Shown here: positions 8,977-15,072 of the stretch, in pieces
Position numbering within the stretch: position 1 is the stretch's first letter
Layout of the letters: each line of letters starts with the position of its first letter
NCBI GenBank assembly: GCA_024278655.1
Contig: JAJRSV010000062.1
Coordinates: 1-19,102 of the forward strand
Origin: Bacteroidota bacterium
GTDB taxonomy: Bacteria > Bacteroidota > Ignavibacteria > Ignavibacteriales > Ignavibacteriaceae
Direction: 5' to 3'
DNA: 19,102 bases
Made by a program: the position numbers and the translations under genes
The notes under the pieces: generated by a model
Told to the model about the DNA's origin: nothing
Database searches by the model: none
Seen by the model: the letters and a program-made list of their open reading frames with translations, nothing else

Positions 8977-9594
8977 TCAATCTTCTGCGCGGTGGTTGTT
9001 CGCGCAATCTATACAAATCATTTTGCCGTCTTTAATTCTTCCGTATTCTTCAATAACAACCTCGTCGCATTCCTCGCAAACAAAACTGTTAAAACTCCGG
9101 GGAGGTTGAGTATGATTGTAATCGTATACATCCGAAATTATCAGCAGACGCTCTTCAGGCGAATTCATTACAAGGTTAATAACCGGCTCTACGACTTCAT
9201 CGGGTGCAAGACTGGCACGTATTCCTTTACGTCTGTAGTTCTTAAAGAAGTCTGTTTTTCTGAATGAAAGAATTATTTCGGGCTTTGGTGTTACACGAAC
9301 GGCTTTGTTTTTTTCAAGGTCTGTTAAAACAACCGACCACTTACCTTTGTGAGTTATAATCAAATTTCCCTTGCCTGTTGTGCAGCCGGTAATTACCTGC
9401 AGCCCGTCAACGTATTCCATTGCCCAGTGATTCTCTCCCACATCAACGTGTAAAAGCAGTTCATCGTCTTTTGCTCTTTCAACATTCAGTTTGTTAAGTG
9501 CCGCGGCTCCTACCCGCAAACCCATGGCAAGTGCAGGACATTTATGTCCCTGAAACTTTTCGGCAAACTCCAACCAATCCTTTGCATCAATCAT
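8977..9594 (-). CDS. FmdE-family protein with C-terminal C4 zinc finger
   Basis: The 205-residue protein has the FmdE core: GHKCPALAMGLR (about 16-27, C19) and ENHWAMEYVDGLQVITGCTTGKGN (53-77 region, C71). It ends in a zinc-ribbon/TraR-like finger with C173, C176, C194 and C197. FmdE is named after subunit E of archaeal formylmethanofuran dehydrogenase, but many bacteria carry it without that pathway, and the conserved Cys residues suggest binding of a metal or cofactor. No methanofuran or molybdopterin gene is in this window, so the role is unknown. A very strong GGAGGGGAA site sits directly before ATG. It stands alone, with 154 bp to cfa downstream and about 410 bp to DUF3501 upstream. Confidence 0.88.
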   Translation of the reverse strand: MIDAKDWLEFAEKFQGHKCPALAMGLRVGAAALNKLNVERAKDDELLLHVDVGENHWAMEYVDGLQVITGCTTGKGNLIITHKGKWSVVLTDLEKNKAVRVTPKPEIILSFRKTDFFKNYRRKGIRASLAPDEVVEPVINLVMNSPEERLLIISDVYDYNHTQPPRSFNSFVCEECDEVVIEEYGRIKDGKMICIDCANNHRAED

Positions 9595-10005
9595 TTCCCC
9601 TCCGCTAATGGTAAATAGTTATTTAAGAATGATTTAAACAGTAACCGGCAGGCGTTTCCGCCCGCAGTGTAAACAGAATCGATTTTTCAGAAACCGTCAC
9701 GAAGTGGTTCGTGACGGGCAGTATGTCAATTTCCTGTTTCTGTTTCCTGATTTCTATCCTTTAACCGGAATGAGTAAAAACAAAAAGATAAAAATTTTAT
9801 TAACAGTACCAAATTTAGACAGTTGGAATGTAAATTTTGTGCAATTAGTTGAGCGGATGTAAATGTTTTTAGTGAGCAATGTAATGCCCGGCAGGTACAA
9901 TTACTCTGCTGTAATCGATTATGTTTTATGAATATCTTTCGGTTATCCGGCTAAGGCAGCAAAAGGATTTATCATAAGATAAAATATTCTTTATTACCGG
10001 TTCCT
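9595..10005. other. 411-bp gene-free region
   Basis: No credible reading frame is present. The FmdE side holds two GC-richer hairpins at 9645-9717 (listed separately). A weak hairpin (TTTATC-TTAT-GATAAA on the minus strand, near 9969-9984) lies just after the DUF3501 gene and may help end its transcript. Nothing else was recognised. Confidence 0.6.
9645..9717. repeat. Pair of GC-rich hairpins, REP-like candidate
   Basis: The second hairpin (9694-9717) is a perfect 10-bp stem, CCGTCACGAA / TTCGTGACGG, with loop GTGG. The first (about 9648-9666) pairs GCAGGCG with CGCCCGC, with one mismatch and a TTTC loop. Both are much richer in GC than the flanks and lie between genes, as repetitive extragenic palindromes do. 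There is no T run, so a terminator role is less likely. Being part of a repeat family is inference. Confidence 0.5.
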
Positions 10006-10584
10006 TTACGAAGTTAAATCTTCGTACAAAACCGACTTTTCTTCCACGGTTAATTCATGCGCATGAGTGTAAGCCGGGTGATCGAATACCAATCTGATAT
10101 TTGAGTCGTTATTGTTAAACTCATTAACATCATCTTCGGAAAGATTGAATTTTATATATTGAACCGAACTCAGTTGTTCGGGCGAACCCTGCCGCGGGTC
10201 GAATTGTGCAGGTATCTTTTTACCGTTAATTTCTATGAATGTATGCTCCGGCAGGTCGATTATTTTACGCAGCATCTCTGTTCTTTTCGGCTTGTCGTCT
10301 ATTTCAATTAACATCGAAGCGGAGAGTTGATTTTCGTCCGGAATCAATTCGTTGTAAGCATTTATTTCCTGCATTATGTCGTCATCGTTTACAATTCTTT
10401 CCGCTCTCATCATTTCTTCAACCTGGTACCACATTGTGTCGTAGTTCTCGAACAGGTATGTAATAAACGGACCAACGTGTATCCTTCGCTTATCTTTTAT
10501 CGCCATAATTTTTTTTCTGAATTCTGGTCGTATTTTTTCATATTCTGCAATGTTAAGTATATCGCTCAATTGAATCTTTTTCAT
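10006..10584 (-). CDS. DUF3501 family protein
   Basis: The 193-residue soluble protein matches the DUF3501 family by its N-terminal block: KIQLSDILNIAEYEKIRP, then a KDKRRIHVGPFITYLFENYDTMWYQVEEMMRAERI stretch (the latter about residues 30-65). No membrane segment, signal peptide or Cys cluster is seen. DUF3501 has no established biochemical role; from general knowledge it often sits beside rubrerythrin and a heterodisulfide-reductase-like Fe-S protein, exactly as here. A GTG codon at 10591-10593 overlaps the previous stop (GTGA) and would add three residues. The ATG at 10582-10584 was chosen because GGAG lies eight bases upstream of it. Either way the gene is translationally coupled to the Fe-S protein gene. 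Confidence 0.88.
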   Translation of the reverse strand: MKKIQLSDILNIAEYEKIRPEFRKKIMAIKDKRRIHVGPFITYLFENYDTMWYQVEEMMRAERIVNDDDIMQEINAYNELIPDENQLSASMLIEIDDKPKRTEMLRKIIDLPEHTFIEINGKKIPAQFDPRQGSPEQLSSVQYIKFNLSEDDVNEFNNNDSNIRLVFDHPAYTHAHELTVEEKSVLYEDLTS

Positions 10585-10589
10585 TTTCG

Positions 10590-11945
10590 TCACTCCGTTT
10601 CTTTATCTTTATTTACTTTGTTTTTGAATCCGCTTTCGCGGTAAGCTTTTGCAAGAACCTGTACCGGATGCAGAACGGTTTCTCCGGTTCCCTGTTTTAA
10701 TTGAATAGCAGCCAACGGGCAGTCGGATGCAACAATATCGTGCTCGCTCTGAACAATTCTATCGAAAGCTTTCGAACCGATTTTAAGCGATGCATCGAAG
10801 TGCTCTTTTTTCATCGACCATGTTCCGTCGTGCCCGCTGCACTCTTCCACAAGCACGAAAGACGTACCCGGAATTAAGCGCATCATATCCCGCGAACGGT
10901 AACCGATGTTTTGTGCACGCAAATGACACGCAACATGATATGTTACTTTTCCGGGCGAAGACTGAAACTCACGGTTAAATTTATCTTCACTTTTCAGTAA
11001 GAATAAATATTCGTTCAAATCGAAAACAGACGATTTGAATTTTGCCAGCAGTTCGTTGTCAAAATCTTTTTCGAGTAAAAGGGGATATTCATCCTTCATA
11101 GTTAAGCTGCAGGTTGGATTAAGGATTACCACCTTGTAATCATCTTTAATAAATGGAATTAAAGTTTTGAAATTCTGCAGTGCTTCTGTTTTCGCGAAAT
11201 TAATATCGCCTTTTTCAAGTGCAGGCATTCCGCAGCAGTTCATCGGCGGCACTTCTATGTGAATTTTATTTTTATACAGAACGAATGCGGCATCTTTTGC
11301 AATGTCGGTGTTGTTATAATTTCCAAAGCAGGTGTGGAACAGAACCACTTTGTCCACCGCTTCTTCGACCGGCACAAAAAATTTATATGCATTTTTTTTG
11401 AACCATGTTTGAAAAGTCTGGGAACAAAATTGCGGCAGTTCTTTTTTATGATGAATGCCCATGGTTTTTTCCATCAACAAGCGGTTAAGCGGGTTTTTGT
11501 TTGCCCAGTTCGAAAGCGGTGCTGTGAACGATCCGATTTTACCCGACAGGTCGGGATTGCTTAATAACTTATCACTGAAGGATAATCCTTTTTCTTTCGT
11601 CTTTTGTGCACGGTAGCGAAGAATCAACCTCGGAAAATCGAGATTAAACTCATGTCCATCGGTTTTTGTATAAGGGCATTTGAAGTAACAGATTTTACAT
11701 TGAAAACAGGAATCATCAACATCCTGAATCTGCTCGTCGGTTAATTCTGTAACCGAAATGTTTCCTTTGTCGAGGTAGTTAAAAAGTTTCGGAAACGAGT
11801 CGCAGTACTTAAAGCAAAGCCGGCAGCTATTGCATATTTCAAACGTCCGGTTAATCTCCTCGCGTAATGCGGTTTTATCCCAATAGATTTCTTCGTTAAA
11901 ATTGTAGGATAAACTATCAGTAGGTGTAAATTTTATGTTGCTCAT
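10590..11945 (-). CDS. Heterodisulfide-reductase-like Fe-S protein (two 4Fe-4S sites, double CCG-type domain)
   Basis: The 451-residue protein has two classic 4Fe-4S binding sets: C38/C41/C44/C48 and C80/C83/C86/C90 (CFQCKICYFKCP). Two CCG-type domains follow: the first with C206, C237-C238 (NCCGMPALEKGD) and C279; the second with C340, C369 (EECSGHDG, in which one Cys of the pair is replaced by Glu) and C409. This is the GlpC/GlcF/HdrD-like architecture, in which electrons pass through the clusters to or from a flavin partner or a thiol/disulfide site. No membrane anchor is seen. No flavin dehydrogenase subunit is adjacent, so the partner is unknown. It lies 67 bp after rubrerythrin and overlaps or touches DUF3501. 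The substrate cannot be assigned. Confidence 0.93.
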   Translation of the reverse strand: MSNIKFTPTDSLSYNFNEEIYWDKTALREEINRTFEICNSCRLCFKYCDSFPKLFNYLDKGNISVTELTDEQIQDVDDSCFQCKICYFKCPYTKTDGHEFNLDFPRLILRYRAQKTKEKGLSFSDKLLSNPDLSGKIGSFTAPLSNWANKNPLNRLLMEKTMGIHHKKELPQFCSQTFQTWFKKNAYKFFVPVEEAVDKVVLFHTCFGNYNNTDIAKDAAFVLYKNKIHIEVPPMNCCGMPALEKGDINFAKTEALQNFKTLIPFIKDDYKVVILNPTCSLTMKDEYPLLLEKDFDNELLAKFKSSVFDLNEYLFLLKSEDKFNREFQSSPGKVTYHVACHLRAQNIGYRSRDMMRLIPGTSFVLVEECSGHDGTWSMKKEHFDASLKIGSKAFDRIVQSEHDIVASDCPLAAIQLKQGTGETVLHPVQVLAKAYRESGFKNKVNKDKETE

Positions 11946-11972
11946 AATGAATGCTTTGAATGAAATGTAAAA

Positions 11973-12004
11973 TTAAAAAAGGGGCTGATAAAATTTACCA
12001 GCCC
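11973..12004 (-). terminator. Intrinsic terminator after rubrerythrin
   Basis: Read on the minus strand, GGGCTG (12004-11999) pairs with CAGCCC (11987-11982), with further A-T pairs inside, followed by C and six T residues. It begins 8 bases after the rubrerythrin stop. Read-through into the Fe-S gene is possible, but rubrerythrin can clearly also be made as a separate, more abundant transcript. Confidence 0.82.
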
Positions 12005-12012
12005 TCATAAGA

Positions 12013-12432
12013 TTACGATATCTCTTTCAGACCTTCTTCGAATCTGCCTGCATGAGATTTCTCTGCTTTTGCAAGAGTCTCGAACCAGTCTGCTATTTCA
12101 TCGAACCCTTCTTCCCTGGCAGTTTTAGCCATGCCCGGGTACATATCGGTATATTCGTGGGTTTCGCCTGCAACAGCAGATTTAAGATTACTTACGGTGT
12201 CTCCGAAAGGTAAATCGGTGGCGGGGTCGCCAACATTCTTCAGATAATCGAGATGTCCATGAGCATGACCTGTTTCACCTTCAGCCGTGTCTCTGAACAA
12301 GCCGGCTATGTCGGGATAACCCTCAATGTCTGCCTGCTTTGCAAAGTAAGTATATCTGCGGTTTGCCATAGATTCTCCGGCAAATGCATCTTTAAGGTTC
12401 TGATAAGTCTTGCTTGATTTTAAATCAGCCAT
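12013..12432 (-). CDS. Rubrerythrin (short form without rubredoxin domain)
   Basis: The 139-residue four-helix ferritin-like protein holds the diiron ligands in the expected order: E20, E53 with H56 (EGETGHAH), E90 with nearby E93, and E124 with H127 (AKAEKSH). The RYTYFAKQA helix start is also typical. It lacks the C-terminal rubredoxin domain of classical rubrerythrin, so electrons must come from another protein; the neighbouring Fe-S protein is a candidate, by inference. Rubrerythrins reduce hydrogen peroxide to water in anaerobes and microaerophiles. A strong GGAGGTGAAC site precedes ATG. It is the first gene of a minus-strand set with the Fe-S protein and DUF3501, and ends at its own terminator. 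Confidence 0.96.
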   Translation of the reverse strand: MADLKSSKTYQNLKDAFAGESMANRRYTYFAKQADIEGYPDIAGLFRDTAEGETGHAHGHLDYLKNVGDPATDLPFGDTVSNLKSAVAGETHEYTDMYPGMAKTAREEGFDEIADWFETLAKAEKSHAGRFEEGLKEIS

Positions 12433-12729
12433 TTGTTCACCTCCAGTGTTTATTTATAAAATATACGATTAAAAATAAGCAAACTTTAATAAAAAAAATC
12501 TTAAACGTTAATCGATTTACTCTATAAACCAATAAATATTTTCTATAGTTTTTTCCTTCGGGTAAATAATATTACCGTTTCCAGGTAATAACAAAATTGT
12601 TCATTATTACATATTTTAACGGAACAGATAAAATCACATGTTTTAAAAATAACTTAATCGTGACTTTTAGAAAATGACAAAACGATTAATTTTAAAATCC
12701 GGAATAGCTAAGCCGGAGGAACAACATTA
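12433..12729. promoter_or_regulatory. Divergent control region between rubrerythrin and the metal exporter
   Basis: This 297-bp AT-rich gap must hold promoters for both divergent genes. Two dyads stand out: GGTAA-N6-TTACC at 12561-12576, and GTAATAA-N12-TTATTAC at 12585-12610, which also encloses AACAA-AA-TTGTT. They share the GTAA/TTAC half-site and could be operators for a metal- or peroxide-responsive regulator. In such AT-rich DNA, chance dyads are common, so the regulatory role is inference. Confidence 0.4.
12698..12720 (+). promoter_or_regulatory. Shine-Dalgarno site overlapped by a small hairpin, before the metal exporter
   Basis: TCCGG (12698-12702) can pair with CCGGA (12713-12717) across a 10-base loop. 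The second arm overlaps the GGAGG ribosome binding site (12715-12719), ten bases before the ATG. Folding would partly mask the site, so translational control is possible. No known manganese riboswitch (yybP-ykoY) sequence was recognised. Confidence 0.4.
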
Positions 12730-13758
12730 ATGAACTCTCTTTGGGAGGTATTAACACAGGCACTTTTGATAACCGGTTTTGTTTTTATTATGATGCTTCT
12801 GGTTGAGTATGTTAATGTACAAACCCACGGAAACTGGCAGGAGAAACTTAAAGAAAGTAAAACCGGACAATATCTGCTTGCTGTAATTTTAGGTGTTATT
12901 CCGGGTTGCCTCGGTGCTTTTACTGTGGTTTCGCTTTATGCTCACCGGGTTGTAAGTTTTGGTGCATTGGTTGCCGCTATGATTGCCACAAGCGGCGACG
13001 AAGCTTTTGTTATGTTATCGTTGTTCCCGCTGCAAACTGTTTGGCTTATGCTTATTGTTGCGGCAGTTGGAATTGCTGCGGGTTACTTTACAGATTATTT
13101 TTTCAAAAAACAGATTAAACTTCTCGATAAAATCGACCACAACCTTCCGATTCATGCTGAAGAAACATGCGACTGTTATGCTAAAGGTTACGTGTTCAGG
13201 CAGTTGAAAAACATTTCTTTCGAAAGAGCTTTACTAATAGGACTTTTGGGATTTTTCCTCGCCTTGCTGTTAACCGGTACTATCGCCGCAGATGAACTGG
13301 AATGGATTAAAGTAACTTTGTTTGCCGGTAGTCTGTTCGGGTTGTTTGTTGTTGTTACGGTTCCCGATCATTTCCTTCAAAGCCATTTGTGGGAACACGT
13401 GCTGAAGAAACATTTGCTACGAATTTTCTTGTGGACGTTCGGTGCGCTTTTGGCAATTCAATTATTAATGAATTACGTCGATTTGGATTCCTGGATACAC
13501 GCAAACACATACACGGTGTTGCTTATTGCCGTATTGGTCGGTATCATTCCCGAATCGGGTCCGCATCTTATTTTTGTTACTTTATTTGCACAGGGTTCAA
13601 TTCCGTTCAGTATTTTGCTGGCGAGTTCAATTGTGCAGGACGGGCATGGCACACTGCCACTGCTTGCGGTTTCTAAAAAAGGATTTGTTATTTTAAAGCT
13701 AATAAATTTTGCAGCAGGTTTGATAATTGGTTTAATCGGTTTGTTGTTAGGATTTTAA
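12730..13758 (+). CDS. Putative manganese/heavy-metal exporter, 10-TM permease (ArsP_2-like)
   Basis: The 342-residue membrane protein has about ten hydrophobic segments in two similar halves. GVIPGCLGAF (55-64) with TSGDEAF (87-93) in the first half matches GIIPESGPHL (271-280) with QDGHGTLP (303-310) in the second, so the protein is an internal duplication. Between the halves is a cytoplasmic loop rich in possible metal ligands: H137, H142, C147 and C149 (HAEETCDC), and later H214, H219, H223 and H228. This fits the family described as putative 10-TM heavy-metal exporter and annotated in some databases as putative manganese transporter; substrate and direction are unproven. It diverges from rubrerythrin. 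Its stop codon directly abuts that of the convergent vapC gene. A partial second copy lies at 14808-14960. Confidence 0.87.
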   Translation: MNSLWEVLTQALLITGFVFIMMLLVEYVNVQTHGNWQEKLKESKTGQYLLAVILGVIPGCLGAFTVVSLYAHRVVSFGALVAAMIATSGDEAFVMLSLFPLQTVWLMLIVAAVGIAAGYFTDYFFKKQIKLLDKIDHNLPIHAEETCDCYAKGYVFRQLKNISFERALLIGLLGFFLALLLTGTIAADELEWIKVTLFAGSLFGLFVVVTVPDHFLQSHLWEHVLKKHLLRIFLWTFGALLAIQLLMNYVDLDSWIHANTYTVLLIAVLVGIIPESGPHLIFVTLFAQGSIPFSILLASSIVQDGHGTLPLLAVSKKGFVILKLINFAAGLIIGLIGLLLGF

Positions 13759-14127
13759 TTATTGTTGCGGGTTGTACCTTAAGAGAAGAGAATCAGCGGC
13801 TTCTGCAAGTTTTTTATCGTAAGTAAAGAGTTTGCTTCCTGTTAACATTGAAGAACCTAACAAGTGTATATCAACAAATCCAAGACCTTTACCCATTAAA
13901 TTATTTTTTTCGACAAAAACCAGATATTCTTCTAATGTCAGTAAAGATATCCTTGGTAAGTTTTGAAGAAGCGCTAATATTTCGGTTCTGTTTTTAATGT
14001 TGCCGCAGGATAATTCACCAATTATGAAAGAGTGAGTCGTAACCTTCCCTTTTTCTAACAGCTTAATAAGTTTTGTGTCTTTTTTATTTAAATGATTTAT
14101 CCAAACAGAAATATCGACGGGAACCAT
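13759..14127 (-). CDS. vapC: VapC-type PIN domain toxin (ribonuclease)
   Basis: This 122-residue protein opens with VPVDISVWI and carries the four PIN acidic residues: D5, E38 (IGELS), D86 (GFVDIHLL) and D104 (TYDKKL). These coordinate Mg2+/Mn2+ for RNA cleavage in VapC toxins, typically of tRNA or rRNA; the target here is unknown. All catalytic residues are intact, so it should be active. The ATG overlaps the vapB stop by one base (TAATG), which is classic translational coupling. The gene ends exactly where the convergent metal exporter ends, with no space for a terminator between them. Confidence 0.94.
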   Translation of the reverse strand: MVPVDISVWINHLNKKDTKLIKLLEKGKVTTHSFIIGELSCGNIKNRTEILALLQNLPRISLLTLEEYLVFVEKNNLMGKGLGFVDIHLLGSSMLTGSKLFTYDKKLAEAADSLLLRYNPQQ

Positions 14128-14318
14128 TATGCCGGTCTTCTTCTTTTTATTTTTTTCAAATCTCTTTCTGTTCCGCCGAGCTTAGCTAATCTTTTACTGC
14201 TTTCTAAAGCGATTAAAGCTTCCAGACCCTTGTTTATAAGTTTGGTTTTTTCTTTTATTCCCGTTAATCTTACTGCTTTTTCTAGAATATCATCTTTTAT
14301 ATTTAAAGTTGTTCTCAT
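14127..14318 (-). CDS. vapB: VapB-type antitoxin
   Basis: The 63-residue protein starts RTTLNIKDDILEKAVRLTG, the ribbon-helix-helix DNA-binding fold of VapB antitoxins, followed by a helix and a basic C-terminal tail (RRRPA). By analogy, the N-terminus binds the operon's own operator and the C-terminal half wraps and blocks VapC. The gene overlaps vapC by one base. A GAGG ribosome binding site lies five bases before ATG. Direct repeats just upstream (14336-14352) are the probable operator. Confidence 0.92.
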   Translation of the reverse strand: MRTTLNIKDDILEKAVRLTGIKEKTKLINKGLEALIALESSKRLAKLGGTERDLKKIKRRRPA

Positions 14319-14335
14319 TTTTGCCTCATCAATTA

Positions 14336-14352
14336 GTATGCATGAGTATGCA
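14336..14352. promoter_or_regulatory. Probable vapB operator: 7-bp direct repeats at 10-bp spacing
   Basis: GTATGCA occurs at 14336-14342 and again at 14346-14352, so the two copies lie on the same face of the helix, one turn apart. It starts 18 bases upstream of the vapB start codon. Ribbon-helix-helix antitoxins commonly bind such tandem short sites. An overlapping small inverted repeat (TGCAT / ATGCA) is also present. Confidence 0.5.
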
Positions 14353-14486
14353 CAATTTAATGCCTAAAATCAAGATGATAAAAAATTTCTCATAAGAATA
14401 TCGAAAAATTTTCCAAATAAAATCGATTTCTCACGGCAAGATAGATGTTGGAACGATACTGTAGCCAAAAAACTTTTTCAGTAATT

Positions 14487-14717
14487 CTATTTAAAAGCAC
14501 GAATAACCAGCATAAAGACAATAAAACCAACAGAGTTAAATATTAAATAGAAAAGCCAGTTTAGTTTCCTAATACGGAATAAAAAGATAAAAGATAAAGG
14601 AACCAATAATATAGCATAAATCCCTGTGAACTTCGAAAATAATATTCCTAAAACAATTCCTATGAGGATAAATAATTCTTTGAAATATAATTTCTTGCGG
14701 TCTATTTTATAGCTCAC
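14487..14717 (-). CDS. Small hypothetical membrane protein
   Basis: This 76-residue protein has two to three hydrophobic segments (about 15-32, 33-47 and 54-73) and a basic N-terminus (SYKIDRKK). It was not recognised as a member of any family. The start is a GTG at 14715-14717; GGGAG lies roughly ten bases upstream, which supports a real gene. It is followed, after 168 bp, by vapBC on the same strand, and may be a cargo or bystander gene of that small island. Function unknown. Confidence 0.6.
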   Translation of the reverse strand: MSYKIDRKKLYFKELFILIGIVLGILFSKFTGIYAILLVPLSFIFLFRIRKLNWLFYLIFNSVGFIVFMLVIRAFK

Positions 14718-14807
14718 AATTATTTCTCTCCCGCTAAATTATGGCATTATCAAAAGCAGCAAACTAAAGTTTATTGATTAATATTTCAATTAAATTGATG
14801 TTATTAA

Positions 14808-14960
14808 AAATTAAAATTACTTGCAAGTTCTATTATGCAGGATGGTCACGGTATATTGCCGCTGCTTGCTGTTTCAAAAAGAGGATTTGTGATTTTAAAA
14901 CTGATAAATCTTTTAATAGGATTTACGTTGGGTGCTGCGGCACTGTTCGCTGGGTTTTAA
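14808..14960 (+). pseudogene. C-terminal remnant of a second copy of the ArsP_2-like metal exporter
   Basis: An open frame from 14808 to the TAA at 14958-14960 encodes LLASSIMQDGHGILPLLAVS and onward, aligning without gaps to residues 296-342 of the exporter at 12730-13758. The first 31 residues match at 28 positions; about 33 of 47 match overall. Over the first 30 aligned codons I count 17 base differences in 90, of which 13 are at third positions and only three change the amino acid. The lost copy was therefore under selection for most of its history. The rest of the gene is missing: an in-frame TAA at 14805-14807 and AT-rich DNA precede it, and there is no plausible start apart from an internal ATG. 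It lies on the same strand as the intact copy, with vapBC and the small membrane gene between them. Confidence 0.88.
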
Positions 14961-15072
14961 TTTGTGCAGTAGGGTAAATCCCAAAAAAAATTTTAAGATA
15001 ATTCATTGATGGATTAAGCAAGTACTTTCGGGTACTTATTTTCTAAATGAATGAAGGAAACATTTTCCCGGA
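14961..15072 (+). other. Short leader before the MFS gene, with a hairpin
   Basis: AAGTAC (15020-15025) pairs with GTACTT (15032-15037) around TTTCGG, followed by ATTTTCT. It could be a weak terminator left over from the lost exporter copy. AAGGA at about 15056 lies rather far (some 14 bases) from the MFS start codon. Confidence 0.4.

Noticed and set aside
10585..10593. GTG at 10591-10593 as the DUF3501 start
   Set aside because: It has no good ribosome binding site, whereas GGAG is well placed for the ATG at 10582-10584. It cannot be fully excluded.
12433..12729. yybP-ykoY manganese riboswitch before the exporter
   Set aside because: None of the conserved loop sequences of that riboswitch could be found; only a small hairpin at the ribosome binding site is seen.
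14774..14977. A 67-codon plus-strand frame over the exporter remnant
   Set aside because: It is in a different frame from the one with clear homology to the exporter C-terminus, so it is a shadow.
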